A stretch of 64,000 nucleotides of DNA from Halopseudomonas aestusnigri (GTDB lineage: Bacteria > Pseudomonadota > Gammaproteobacteria > Pseudomonadales > Pseudomonadaceae). A model generated the notes under the pieces. It did no database searches and was not told the DNA's origin. It was given only the letters and a program-made list of their open reading frames with translations. The DNA is taken from the NCBI RefSeq assembly GCF_002197985.1, contig NZ_NBYK01000002.1, positions 337,041 through 401,040 on the forward strand. Direction: 5' to 3'. Shown here in pieces: positions 18,043-26,472 of the stretch; position 1 is the stretch's first letter, and each line of letters begins with the position of its first letter. The translations under genes were made by a program, and so were the position numbers.

Positions 18043-18765
18043 TCAGTCCAAAAAGATGGCTGTGCCGTAAATGGTGTAGCGCCCTTCTCCGCCACCGGGT
18101 GGTGGAGGAAACGGACCCGAACGCCTGATGGCCTCACGCGCAGCCTGATCCAGCAATGCATCGCCACAGGGGTCGATCTCGAACCCGACCATCTGGCCTG
18201 CACCATCCACCGTGATTTCGTAGGGGATGTAGCATTGCCGCTTGAAGTCGTTGGGGTCGCCACGATAGCCTGGCGGCGGCTTGTAAACAGCGCCCTCGGG
18301 GCGCTGCAGGTTGGCCGTTACTCGCCCCTTAACCGTGTTGGCATAGCCGGACGGTGCCATTCTCCCGCGTGTGCTGGTGGCTGCCGGTGGCGGCGTCGGT
18401 GGTGCTGCCCATTGCTGATTGGCACCAAAGCTGTGAACCGGCGGGCCGCGGGGCGTCGGCGGTGTTGCGGGCGCCGGGGGCGGCCTGCGAACGGTCGGTT
18501 TTGGCGGCTCGGGTTGCGGCTCCGGCTCGGGGGCTGGTGGCTCGGGCTCGGGCTCGGGTTCCGGCTCGGGTTCAGGTTCTGGCTCCGGCGGCGGTGGCGG
18601 CGGCACGTAAAGATCAACAGCCACCACATCCGGGCCGGCCGGCAGTGCCTGGTGGCGGAACTCCGCGCTCTGCAACCACGCCAGCAGTCCGATATGCAGG
18701 CCCAGGGCAACGATTGCCACCAGTATCCGGAACGGCCAGCTACTGCGTTCTCGGTAGGCGCTCAT
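18043..18765 (-). CDS. tonB: Energy transducer TonB
   Basis: A 240-residue TonB-family protein: short cytoplasmic N-terminus, one transmembrane helix (about 11-31), a long periplasmic spacer dominated by Glu-Pro repeats (about 55-90) and then Pro/Thr/Arg, and a C-terminal TonB domain (about 165-240; YEITVDGAGQMVGFEID, then LDQAAREAIRRSGPFPPP). It carries proton-motive energy from ExbB/ExbD to outer-membrane receptors. Its start overlaps the exbD stop by one base. No TonB-dependent receptor gene is in the window. Confidence 0.92.
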   Translation of the reverse strand: MSAYRERSSWPFRILVAIVALGLHIGLLAWLQSAEFRHQALPAGPDVVAVDLYVPPPPPPEPEPEPEPEPEPEPEPPAPEPEPQPEPPKPTVRRPPPAPATPPTPRGPPVHSFGANQQWAAPPTPPPAATSTRGRMAPSGYANTVKGRVTANLQRPEGAVYKPPPGYRGDPNDFKRQCYIPYEITVDGAGQMVGFEIDPCGDALLDQAAREAIRRSGPFPPPPGGGEGRYTIYGTAIFLD

Positions 18766-19199
18766 CAGGGCTCCAGTTCTTCCGAGGCGACCAGACTGAT
18801 CTGTCCGTATCCGGCCTTCTGCAATGTATTCATGACCTGCATGAGGGTTCCGTATTCCACCGCCTTGTCACCACGCAGAAACAGGCGCGTTCGCACATCC
18901 CCGCCGGTCAGCTGGTTGACACCGGCGGCAAGGTCGGCCAGTACTACCGGCTGCTCTTGCACGAACAGCATGCCGTCGGCCTGCACGCTGACATAAACCG
19001 GCTCGTCCGGTGGCGGATTCGGTGTTGCGGCGTTGCTTGGCAAATCAACCGGGACGTCCACCGTCGCCAGAGGCGCTGCGACCATGAAGATAATCAGCAA
19101 AACCAGCATCACATCGACAAAGGGTGTGATGTTCATCTCGGCGTTCTGCTGGTAGTTGTGCCGCTTCACCAGCGGCCCGGAGTTCAGCTGGATGCCCAT
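18765..19199 (-). CDS. exbD: Biopolymer transport protein ExbD
   Basis: A 144-residue protein with the ExbD signature: cytoplasmic N-terminus, EMNITPFVDVMLVLLIIFMV with the proton-path Asp (near residue 26), and a periplasmic domain. I use the ATG at 19199, which has GAAGG eight bases upstream and sits one base after the exbB stop; an ATG at 19214 inside exbB would add five residues. It is the stator partner of ExbB. Confidence 0.93.
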   Translation of the reverse strand: MGIQLNSGPLVKRHNYQQNAEMNITPFVDVMLVLLIIFMVAAPLATVDVPVDLPSNAATPNPPPDEPVYVSVQADGMLFVQEQPVVLADLAAGVNQLTGGDVRTRLFLRGDKAVEYGTLMQVMNTLQKAGYGQISLVASEELEP

Positions 19200-19200
19200 A

Positions 19201-20103
19201 TCAGCGACCTTCATCCAGCTGACGTGAGACGCCGGCGATCATCTCTGCCGAGAAATTGTCCAGCGAACCGACAAAGCCGTTAATGTCACGGGCAAACTTG
19301 TTGAAGATCATCACCGCGGGAATTGCTGCAAACAGCCCCAGCGCCGTTGCCAGCAGTGCTTCAGCGATACCGGGCGCAACGACGGCCAGGCTGGCAGATT
19401 TAAGGGTGGCGATACTGGCGAAGCTGTTGAGGATCCCCCATACGGTACCGAACAGGCCGATAAAGGGAGCCGTGGCGCCGATGGTCGCCAGTACGCCCAT
19501 CATGGTTCCCATCCTGGCCAGATCGCGTTCCTGAACAATGCCGGCGGTCAGCGCAATGCGTTGCAGCAGACGGTTGAGCCGGTCGGCATCGTTGCCCTCG
19601 GCGGGCAGCGTGCGGTAGTGACTCAGTTCGGCCTGGGCCACCTTCCACATCCGTCCCATGGCGCTGCGCTCAAGCTGCTCTCCGAGCTGATCAGCCTGAC
19701 CGCCACGATAGGCCTTGAGGAACTGATTATTGCGGCGTTTGGCTGCACTGAAGACGAACAGCTTTTCGAGCAGCACAGCCCAGGTCAGCACGGAACAGAA
19801 CACCAGCAGGATCATGACCGATTTAACCAGCGGATCGGCTTGCAGGTACATCTCACGCACGCCAAATGAGGTGTGCGCGACTGTCGGCTGGGCTTCTGGT
19901 GCTGCTGCCTGAATCGCCGGTACCGTTTCACTGACAGTGGCTGTTGCGGCGCTGGCTGCGGTTGCTTCAGGCGGCTGGTTATCGGCCTGGGCCAGTACCA
20001 ACCCGGTTGCGCCGCCACCGGCGACAAGCAGCACCAGCAATGACAGGGTACGCAGACGCTGTTGCCAGCGGGCCGAGGTCGAGATAAACGAACGAGTGTG
20101 CAT
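19201..20103 (-). CDS. exbB: Biopolymer transport protein ExbB
   Basis: A 300-residue MotA/TolQ/ExbB-family protein with a cleavable-looking signal (about 17-39, ending GLVLAQA), an Ala/Glu-rich periplasmic stretch, then three transmembrane segments (about 93-113, 205-228 and 245-268) with the conserved IGATAPFIGLFGTVWGI motif. The extended N-terminus is common in Pseudomonas ExbB. GGAG lies before the ATG. It is 49 bases after the winged-helix gene, so the upstream pair may be co-transcribed. Confidence 0.93.
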   Translation of the reverse strand: MHTRSFISTSARWQQRLRTLSLLVLLVAGGGATGLVLAQADNQPPEATAASAATATVSETVPAIQAAAPEAQPTVAHTSFGVREMYLQADPLVKSVMILLVFCSVLTWAVLLEKLFVFSAAKRRNNQFLKAYRGGQADQLGEQLERSAMGRMWKVAQAELSHYRTLPAEGNDADRLNRLLQRIALTAGIVQERDLARMGTMMGVLATIGATAPFIGLFGTVWGILNSFASIATLKSASLAVVAPGIAEALLATALGLFAAIPAVMIFNKFARDINGFVGSLDNFSAEMIAGVSRQLDEGR

Positions 20104-20152
20104 GCCAACTCCAGATTGTTGATGTTATGAGTGAGTCAGGTGCGATGCCGTA

Positions 20153-20458
20153 TCAGGTGTCCAGGTTCTGGGGCGCCAGAATGGCGTGCAGTTCGGCGAC
20201 ATACTGACCGAATGCAACACGCCCCTTGGCGCTCAGGCAGACCCGCGTGCGCGGCTTCTTTCCTGCAAAATCCTTCTTGATTCGAACGTATTCGGCAGCT
20301 TCAAGGGTATTGAGATGTGCGCCAAGATTGCCATCGGTGGTATCGACGATGGACCTGAGCGAGACAAACTCCAGCCATTGATCGGATGCCAGCGTGTTGA
20401 GCGCGGCCATGATCTTGAGCCGCACAGGCTGATGGATGAGGTCGTTTGGCGACTGCAT
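20153..20458 (-). CDS. Winged-helix transcriptional regulator
   Basis: A 101-residue, single-domain DNA-binding protein of the MarR-like winged-helix group. The pattern is PVRLKIMAALNTL, FVSLRSIVDTTDGNLGAHLNTLEAAEYV (recognition helix around NLGAHLNTL), then the wing DFAGKKPRTRVCLSAKGR. The ATG at 20458 is used because AGGAGG lies seven bases upstream; it overlaps the upstream stop as TGATG, so translation is coupled to the membrane protein. The likely targets are its own operon and perhaps the exbB operon, which is inference. Confidence 0.85.
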   Translation of the reverse strand: MQSPNDLIHQPVRLKIMAALNTLASDQWLEFVSLRSIVDTTDGNLGAHLNTLEAAEYVRIKKDFAGKKPRTRVCLSAKGRVAFGQYVAELHAILAPQNLDT

Positions 20459-21006
20459 CAGCACCTCCTCAGCCAGAGGCCCGAGACCACAAAGGTGCCG
20501 CCCCAGCTGAGTGCAAGCCAGTACCAGTAGCCATCACCTGCAAACAGGAAGCTGAGCATGCTGAGCACCGCCAGCAAGGCGCCAACGGCGATGTAACGGG
20601 GCCGTGACTGTGCGCCTCGAACGATGTAAATGGTGGCAACAAACAGGGGGACGATCATGCTGCCCTGGCGCGGAGACACAGGCCAGAAAATGACGTGCAG
20701 AATGACGTCAAACAGCAAAATGGAGAGAATAACCAGCAGATAGCGCCAGATTACGCCGGGAACTCGGGGGGCGCTGTGGACCGCCATGAATACACCGAGC
20801 AGCAGGCCGACAACCACCACACCCAGCCAGATTGGAAGCAGGTAGCCAGCGAACAGAGCGCTGCCGACGCAGCCGATGATATTAAGCAGCCCCCAGAGAA
20901 TCAGTTGGCTTGCTTCAAATCGATAGTCCTGAAATCCGGCGACACGCGCCTGCACATTGCTGATCTCGCGCAGGGCCTGCGCCGCTTCCTCGCGTGAAGG
21001 CGGCAT
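20458..21006 (-). CDS. Multi-pass membrane protein of unknown function
   Basis: A 182-residue protein. About 30 cytoplasmic residues with EEAAQALREISNVQARVA are followed by about five or six hydrophobic helices. Its stop codon overlaps the start of the winged-helix regulator. Such pairs of a small winged-helix regulator and a membrane protein are common in gammaproteobacteria, where the membrane partner may sense a signal or be the regulated output; which applies here is not shown. I do not recognise a named family. Confidence 0.75.
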   Translation of the reverse strand: MPPSREEAAQALREISNVQARVAGFQDYRFEASQLILWGLLNIIGCVGSALFAGYLLPIWLGVVVVGLLLGVFMAVHSAPRVPGVIWRYLLVILSILLFDVILHVIFWPVSPRQGSMIVPLFVATIYIVRGAQSRPRYIAVGALLAVLSMLSFLFAGDGYWYWLALSWGGTFVVSGLWLRRC

Positions 21007-21125
21007 ACATCATATCCAGCTTGTTTTATTCTTGTGCAAAGCACTCTATTGAACAGAGTTCGGAAACGCAATACATGATGAAGAAAAATGGTGCGGGCAG
21101 ATTGCCCGGGGCAATGCCTGTTGGG

Positions 21126-22343
21126 TTATTCCGGAGAGCCGAGTTGAACAAAACTCCGTTGTTCGCCTTCTCGGCAGGCAGCGTCGTCAGCGGTGAGTGG
21201 CCAGCTGCAGCAGCGGTTGCGCCCGCTCTGCTTGGCCTGGTACAGCGCCTGATCGGCTCGTTCGACCAGCTCGTGCAGGGACAATGTGGAATCCGCCGGA
21301 ACCGGCGTCAGCCCGATTGATACGGTATTGCTCAGCGTTAGCCTGCCTACCTGAACCTGCTGACGTTGCCAGGTTTCGCGAATCCGTTCGGCAAGCTGTC
21401 TTGCCTTGTTCATATCCGTGTTGGCTACCATCAAGAGAAATTCTTCTCCGCCAAAACGGCAGATCAGGTCCCGTGTCTGTGAGGAGTCCTGCAATAACTC
21501 TGCAAATCGGGCCAGCACTGCATCGCCTGCGGCATGGCCATGGCGGTCGTTGATTGCCTTGAAACCGTCCAGGTCAAGCAACAGCAGCGCTGCGCTCTCC
21601 CCTGTCCTGCGGTTACCTTCCAGATGCCGCAGTGCCGCCTGTTCGAAAGCTCTGCGGTTGAACAGGTTGGTCAGCGGGTCGTGCATGGCCTGAGTCTTGA
21701 GTTCGTCCTGAAGGCTGCGCAGCAGGAACATGATGCAAATCATGGTGAAGGCATAGATGAATACGATGCCTTCAAGGTAATTCAGCGCTTCGACCGATTC
21801 GCCTTGCTCAAAGGTGGTGACGTTTGCATACGCTGGATCAAGCCCGTACAGCATGAGACGACGCAGATACAGGCCTGCATGAACAAGCCAGATGGCGCAC
21901 CAGGCGTAGGTCAGGGTACGGGGTCTTGGTCGTACCCGGATAATTTCGTAGACCATGAGACCGGCGACCACGACTACAATCGCGCTGTGGGTCATGATGC
22001 TGAAACGAAGGGAATCCCTGAGCAGGAAGAAGGCTGCACCCTGCAGAGCGAGCAGAGTCGCCATGGTTGGCCAGAAATGGGGGGCAGCCCACCCCTGCTG
22101 GTGGCAGCGCGCTCCCCACCACAGTACAAAGTAGCCCTGGGTAATGACGATGGCGCTGAACCAGATCGGTATGTAGGCGCGTGCCGACTGTAAAAGAGCC
22201 CCGAAAACGACCATGCTGAGGCCAATCGCCCAGAAGCGAATGGACGGAACCCTGGGATTCAGTGCGGCGGCAACCAGCAGGCAAATCACCGCTGTGGCCG
22301 TGGTTAGCGCCAGCACCAGCATCAACGTCGTCAGATCAAGCAC
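21126..22343 (-). CDS. Membrane-bound diguanylate cyclase
   Basis: A 405-residue protein. The N-terminal 220 residues hold about seven transmembrane helices; the last 170 form a GGDEF domain with LLLLDLDGFKAINDRHGHAAGD and an intact GGEEF (near 314-318), so cyclase activity is likely. At the place where a product-inhibition RxxD site would sit the sequence reads QTRD, so the Arg is missing and feedback inhibition is probably weak or absent. The start is a GTG at 22343 with GAGG seven bases upstream. It lies between the lipocalin operon and the membrane-protein/regulator pair, all on the same strand. Confidence 0.88.
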   Translation of the reverse strand: MLDLTTLMLVLALTTATAVICLLVAAALNPRVPSIRFWAIGLSMVVFGALLQSARAYIPIWFSAIVITQGYFVLWWGARCHQQGWAAPHFWPTMATLLALQGAAFFLLRDSLRFSIMTHSAIVVVVAGLMVYEIIRVRPRPRTLTYAWCAIWLVHAGLYLRRLMLYGLDPAYANVTTFEQGESVEALNYLEGIVFIYAFTMICIMFLLRSLQDELKTQAMHDPLTNLFNRRAFEQAALRHLEGNRRTGESAALLLLDLDGFKAINDRHGHAAGDAVLARFAELLQDSSQTRDLICRFGGEEFLLMVANTDMNKARQLAERIRETWQRQQVQVGRLTLSNTVSIGLTPVPADSTLSLHELVERADQALYQAKQSGRNRCCSWPLTADDAACREGEQRSFVQLGSPE

Positions 22344-22435
22344 GCAACGGCCTCAGCCTGTAATTATTCTTGGAGCCAAAGAGTATCCTGTGCCGCCGCG
22401 AAAGGCTACGAGACCGTGCATATTTTCGAACACGT

Positions 22436-22975
22436 CTAGCTGCAGCGACTGTCGCCCTGCTTGACCCAGATAAGTTCGTCGACTGCAAAGCCAAGCTCCC
22501 CAGCCCGCTTCACGAAATGCTGACGCAGTGCTGCGTCCGGTTCGGGGTCACGCGACAAGAACCAAAGGTAGTCGCGATTGGGGCCGGAAACAAAGGCATA
22601 TTGATATTCGGGGTCCAGCTCGAAGATGGCATAAGTGCCGTAAAACGGCCCAAAGAATGATACTTTCAGGAACCCGGTATTCGGGTCGTCGACAAAGCGG
22701 GCACGACCCTCAGCCTGGTTCCAGGATCCGCTTTGAGCATCACAGCCGCGGTTGATTACCTTGATCTCGTTGCTATCTGAACGCGAGTACTCGGCACTGA
22801 CCTGACTCAGCCCGCGTTCAAAACGGTGATCCAGCCGCGCGATTTCATACCAGTGCCCGAGGTATCGGTCAGCCTGAAACGGCGTTACCGGCTCAATGCC
22901 ATCCGGGAGTTGAACACAGCCCCCGAGCAGCGCCAGCCCGATAAGGGCAAGCAATCCGTAAATGCGGTGTTTCAT
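22436..22975 (-). CDS. blc: Outer-membrane lipocalin (Blc-like lipoprotein)
   Basis: A 179-residue lipoprotein with lipobox LLGGC (Cys20). The lipocalin signature is clear: VTPFQADRYLGHWYEIARLDHRFERGL, then FFGPFYGTYAIFELDPEYQYAFVSGPNRDYLWFLSR (given here only to locate the barrel strands, about residues 30-160, in two pieces). Bacterial lipocalins bind fatty acids or lysophospholipids at the outer membrane and are linked to envelope stress. Its ATG overlaps the amidotransferase stop as ATGA, so the two are coupled. Confidence 0.9.
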   Translation of the reverse strand: MKHRIYGLLALIGLALLGGCVQLPDGIEPVTPFQADRYLGHWYEIARLDHRFERGLSQVSAEYSRSDSNEIKVINRGCDAQSGSWNQAEGRARFVDDPNTGFLKVSFFGPFYGTYAIFELDPEYQYAFVSGPNRDYLWFLSRDPEPDAALRQHFVKRAGELGFAVDELIWVKQGDSRCS

Positions 22976-23664
22976 ACAGCCTCCGTCAGATAGGTCAGTA
23001 CGTGATCCAGCAGCGCTGCGCTGCGGGTCAGGGTCATATCATCCACACTGAGAATCTGCCCGGCAGTTTGGACCCAGCGTTCCGGAGAAAGTGCCTGTGC
23101 GTCAGCGGTGACAAAGCGTTCAAGCAATGCCCGATCGGCTTCCAGATGAAATTGCAGGCCGATAACCGAACGCCCCAGCTGGAAAGCCTGGTTTTCGCAG
23201 GCATCGCTGGACGCAAGCAAAATGGCGCCCGGAGGCAGATCAAAGGTTTCACCATGCCAGTGCAGTGCGTGGAATTGACCAGGGAAGTGAAAGGCCGCGC
23301 CGTTATGATGGGTATTGCCCGTTACCCTGAACCAGCCAATTTCGCGTTCTGCATTGGCATACACCGGCTGGCCCAGTGCTGCGGCAATCAGTTGTGCACC
23401 GAGACAAATACCCAGCATCGCCTTGTCGGCGGTCAGCGCACGTCGAATGAACGCCTTTTCTTCCCGCAGCCACGGCAGGGCCTGCTCGTCGTTCACGCTC
23501 ATGGGGCCTCCCATGATGATCAGCAGGTCAACCGACTCGAGCTCGGGGAGTGCGTCACCGGCATACAGCCTGCTGCCGCTTAGCGTATGACCGTGAGCGG
23601 TCAGCCATTGTTCGATCAGGCCCAGCCCTTCGAATTCCACATGTTGCAGATAATGCACGTGCAC
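22972..23664 (-). CDS. Class I glutamine amidotransferase-like protein
   Basis: A 230-residue GATase1 protein of the GMP-synthase-like (YfeJ/GuaA-like) group. The catalytic triad is visible: nucleophile Cys in MLGICLGAQLIA, and His and Glu in GLQFHLEAD. The early segment HVHYLQHVEFEGLG is typical. I choose the GTG at 23664 because AAGGGGGA precedes it; a TTG at 23697 would give an unlike N-terminus. It probably hydrolyses glutamine or a gamma-glutamyl compound. It is coupled to the lipocalin gene. Confidence 0.87.
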   Translation of the reverse strand: MHVHYLQHVEFEGLGLIEQWLTAHGHTLSGSRLYAGDALPELESVDLLIIMGGPMSVNDEQALPWLREEKAFIRRALTADKAMLGICLGAQLIAAALGQPVYANAEREIGWFRVTGNTHHNGAAFHFPGQFHALHWHGETFDLPPGAILLASSDACENQAFQLGRSVIGLQFHLEADRALLERFVTADAQALSPERWVQTAGQILSVDDMTLTRSAALLDHVLTYLTEAV

Positions 23665-23864
23665 TCGCCCGTCCCCCTTGCTGCAAAGTCCGTCCAAACT
23701 TGTCTATAAACAGCCCGGCGGCCATAAGGTTCCCGAGTAACGAGGCGCTGCCTGGCGCCAGGATTGGCTGCCAGGGACAGTCGTTTGGCTACACTCGGCC
23801 GCAGCGCCCGCGATAGCGCTCCCTATACTCGGTTGCACATAACCACAAAAACAGGGACTTTATC

Positions 23865-25661
23865 ATGCACCGCCCGCTCCTTCGCCTGCTTCCAGCCCTT
23901 GGCTTGAGTATCCTGCTGCCGCTCAATACCGCCAGCGCGGACTCGCGTCCCAACATTCTGCTGATTGTGGCCGATGATCTCGGTTTCAGCGATCTGGGGG
24001 CGTACGGCGGTGAAATCCACACGCCCAACATCGACCAGCTGGCTGCCAGCGGGGTCCAGTTCACCAACTTTCACGTGGCCGCAACCTGCTCGCCAACCCG
24101 GTCAATGCTGATGACTGGCGTGACCAATCATCTGGTCGGCATGGGGAACATGAAGGAGATCATGGCGGACAACCAGAAAGGTCAGCCGGGCTACGAAACC
24201 TGGTTGAACGACAGCGTTGTGACCTTGCCAACCCTACTGCAAGATGCAGGTTACAACACCTACATGGCCGGCAAGTGGCATTTGGGCGACCGCCCGCAGA
24301 GTCAGCCGGTTGCGCGCGGCTTCACGCGCTCCTTTGCACTGATGGAAAGCGGTGCAGACAACTGGGAGGCCAAGCATTATCTACCGGGCGGCAGCGCCAC
24401 CTGGATTGAGGACGGCAAACCGGTGAACCTTCCCGAGGGCTTTTATTCCTCGTTCACCTATGCCGACAAGCTGATCGACTATATCGACAGCGGTCGTACG
24501 GACGGCAAGCCGTTCTTCGGCTATCTGGCGTTTCAGGCCGTGCATGCACCCCACCAGGTTCCTGAAGACTATATTCAGCGCTATGCCGACATCTACGATC
24601 AGGGCTGGGATGCAATTCGCCAGCAGCGCTACCAGCGCCAGTTGGCGAGCGGGTTGTTGCCGGATACCGGTGAGAACGCTGTTACCGACGATTGGGGCAC
24701 CTTCTATGCTCGTCGCCATATTGACTGGGCCAGCCTGAGTGATGAAGAGAAGGCCTATCGGGCACGGCAAATGGCGGTATTTGCCGGCATGGCTGAAGCG
24801 ATGGATACCAGCGTCGGCAAGGTGCTCAGCTATCTCAAGGACACCGGTCAGTACGACAATACCCTGATCCTGTTCATGAGCGATAACGGGGGAGAATCGA
24901 CCGTATTGCGTGAGGTCGCCCCGCTGTTTTATCGCCTGCGCTATGACACGGATATTGATGCGCTCGGCGCGCCCGGCAGCTACAGCGAATACGGTCCCGG
25001 CTGGGCCTATGCGTCCAATACACCGTTCTACTCTTACAAGGGCTCGCCGTTTAGCGGTGGGATGCGCGTACCGTTGATCGTCAGTCAGCCGGGTCGAGTC
25101 GCCGCCGGCACTCGAACCAACAGCTTTGGCTATGTGACCGACATCACCCCAACGCTGCTCGACATTGCCGGTGTCACGCCGCCCGGCGACAGCTACCGGG
25201 GCAGGCCTGTTCATCCGATCATGGGTGAAAGCATGCGCGCCCTGCTCGAAGGCCGGCAGGAACAGGTTCACGACGCCAGCCGCACGACCGTCTACGAACT
25301 GGCTGGTGGAATCGCCGTCTGGCGTGGCAATTACAAACTGGTTACCTCAAGCACCAACGCCATCCCGGCGCGTATCGGGCCGCAGTTGTTCGATACCGCC
25401 AATGATCCGCTGGAGCGACACAATCTGGCGCAGCAGCACCCAGAGATTGTATCCGAGCTCTATCAGGCCTATCGCGACTACGTCGAACGCTACCGGGTGA
25501 TCGAAGTACCGCCCGACTATCGCGCCTGGGAACAGGTCACGCGTAACGGCCGTGAACAGTTTATTGCCAAGAACCGTGTTGCTCTGGCATTGGCCGGTCT
25601 GGTTCTGCTGTTGCTGGTGGCAATGGCTGCGCGCTGGCTGCTGAAACGCCGTCGGCGCTGA
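23865..25661 (+). CDS. Exported, membrane-anchored type I sulfatase
   Basis: A 598-residue arylsulfatase-family protein. Signal peptide about 1-26 (ends TASADS). RPNILLIVADDLGFSDLG carries metal-binding Asp residues, and the formylglycine motif is CSPTR (near residue 76), with GKWHLGD after it. The body is the usual alkaline-phosphatase fold up to about 560. The end carries one strongly hydrophobic helix (about 573-593) and RRRR, which should anchor it in the inner membrane facing the periplasm. No formylglycine-generating enzyme lies in the window. The substrate is not predictable; no carbohydrate genes are near, so aryl or alkyl sulfates are as likely as polysaccharides. Confidence 0.88.
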   Translation: MHRPLLRLLPALGLSILLPLNTASADSRPNILLIVADDLGFSDLGAYGGEIHTPNIDQLAASGVQFTNFHVAATCSPTRSMLMTGVTNHLVGMGNMKEIMADNQKGQPGYETWLNDSVVTLPTLLQDAGYNTYMAGKWHLGDRPQSQPVARGFTRSFALMESGADNWEAKHYLPGGSATWIEDGKPVNLPEGFYSSFTYADKLIDYIDSGRTDGKPFFGYLAFQAVHAPHQVPEDYIQRYADIYDQGWDAIRQQRYQRQLASGLLPDTGENAVTDDWGTFYARRHIDWASLSDEEKAYRARQMAVFAGMAEAMDTSVGKVLSYLKDTGQYDNTLILFMSDNGGESTVLREVAPLFYRLRYDTDIDALGAPGSYSEYGPGWAYASNTPFYSYKGSPFSGGMRVPLIVSQPGRVAAGTRTNSFGYVTDITPTLLDIAGVTPPGDSYRGRPVHPIMGESMRALLEGRQEQVHDASRTTVYELAGGIAVWRGNYKLVTSSTNAIPARIGPQLFDTANDPLERHNLAQQHPEIVSELYQAYRDYVERYRVIEVPPDYRAWEQVTRNGREQFIAKNRVALALAGLVLLLLVAMAARWLLKRRRR

Positions 25662-25662
25662 T

Positions 25663-25689
25663 GCCACCATCACCGGCAGCGATGGTGGC
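25663..25689 (+). terminator. Hairpin after the sulfatase gene
   Basis: GCCACCATC and GATGGTGGC (9-bp stem, 9-base loop) start two bases after the sulfatase stop codon. No T-run follows, so it may be a weak terminator or 3' stabilising stem. Confidence 0.45.
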
Positions 25690-25770
25690 CGATTCCGGGT
25701 GTGATTTCATCTCGCTAGCCGGAAGGGATGCGAGCTAGGGTTGGCACCCGTGTCTGCCAAGGAGAATGAC

Positions 25771-26457
25771 GTGAGTCTGGCCAAAGCCTTTTTTGATGTC
25801 GGTCTGTTTACCAATCAGCGCGATGCACAGCAGCGCTTCTGGAGCGAGCAGGTTGGCTTGCCCTTTGACCATACGCTGAAACTGGGTGGTGGCATTCTTC
25901 AGCACCGCTACTCTGCTGGTGAAGCGGTATTGAAACTTAATGACGCACGAGACCCTCTGCCCTCACCCGCTGCCATGCCCATCATCGAAATACTGGTTGG
26001 CATTGACGGGCTGACACAAAAGCGCGCCCTGCAGGACCCGGATGGCAACCGCATCACGTTGCTGCCTGCCGGAACCGACGGCATTACCGGGCTGGCAGTG
26101 CGCCTGCGGGTAGCTGAGCTTGATCGCAGTCAACGGTTTTACACCGACGTGCTGGGCTGCGATCTGCTTGCCCCGGGTATGCTTCGCTGCGCAGATGCAC
26201 GGATTCTGCTTGAACAGGGAGATACGCCCGCGTCGGACGATCAACAGGCGCTTGCCGCGCTTGGGCTGCGCTACCTGACCCTGCAGGTGTTTGACTGTGA
26301 TCTCGCCTACGCACAGGCTATGGCCAATGGTGCCAGTGGAGCCCGTGAACCGGTGACCCTTGGCAGCACCGCACGTATTGCCTTTATCCGCGACCCGGAC
26401 GGCGTCTGGATTGAACTGTCGGAGCGCGCTTCGGTGACCGGCAAGCCGGTCGCCTGA
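25771..26457 (+). CDS. VOC-family protein with two glyoxalase-like modules
   Basis: A 228-residue protein with two vicinal-oxygen-chelate modules. The first (about 1-105) contains FFDVGLFTNQRDAQQRFWSE and the second (about 110-215) has VRLRVAELDRSQRFYTDVLGC and ends in FIRDPDGVWIELSER, the usual final metal-ligand strand. The start is a GTG at 25771 with AAGGAG six bases upstream; the TTG at 25741 lacks one. VOC enzymes include dioxygenases, glyoxalases and resistance proteins; the two-module layout suits a dioxygenase- or lyase-like activity but the substrate is unknown. Confidence 0.85.
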   Translation: MSLAKAFFDVGLFTNQRDAQQRFWSEQVGLPFDHTLKLGGGILQHRYSAGEAVLKLNDARDPLPSPAAMPIIEILVGIDGLTQKRALQDPDGNRITLLPAGTDGITGLAVRLRVAELDRSQRFYTDVLGCDLLAPGMLRCADARILLEQGDTPASDDQQALAALGLRYLTLQVFDCDLAYAQAMANGASGAREPVTLGSTARIAFIRDPDGVWIELSERASVTGKPVA

Positions 26458-26472
26458 GTCACGTCCTGGCTG

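Noticed and set aside
18540-18600. GC-rich near-repeat in tonB considered as a DNA repeat array
   Set aside because: It is explained by the Glu-Pro repeats of the TonB spacer.
20279-20288. Sequence GATTCGAACG resembling a tRNA T-loop on the minus strand
   Set aside because: It lies inside the winged-helix gene and no acceptor, D or anticodon stem surrounds it.
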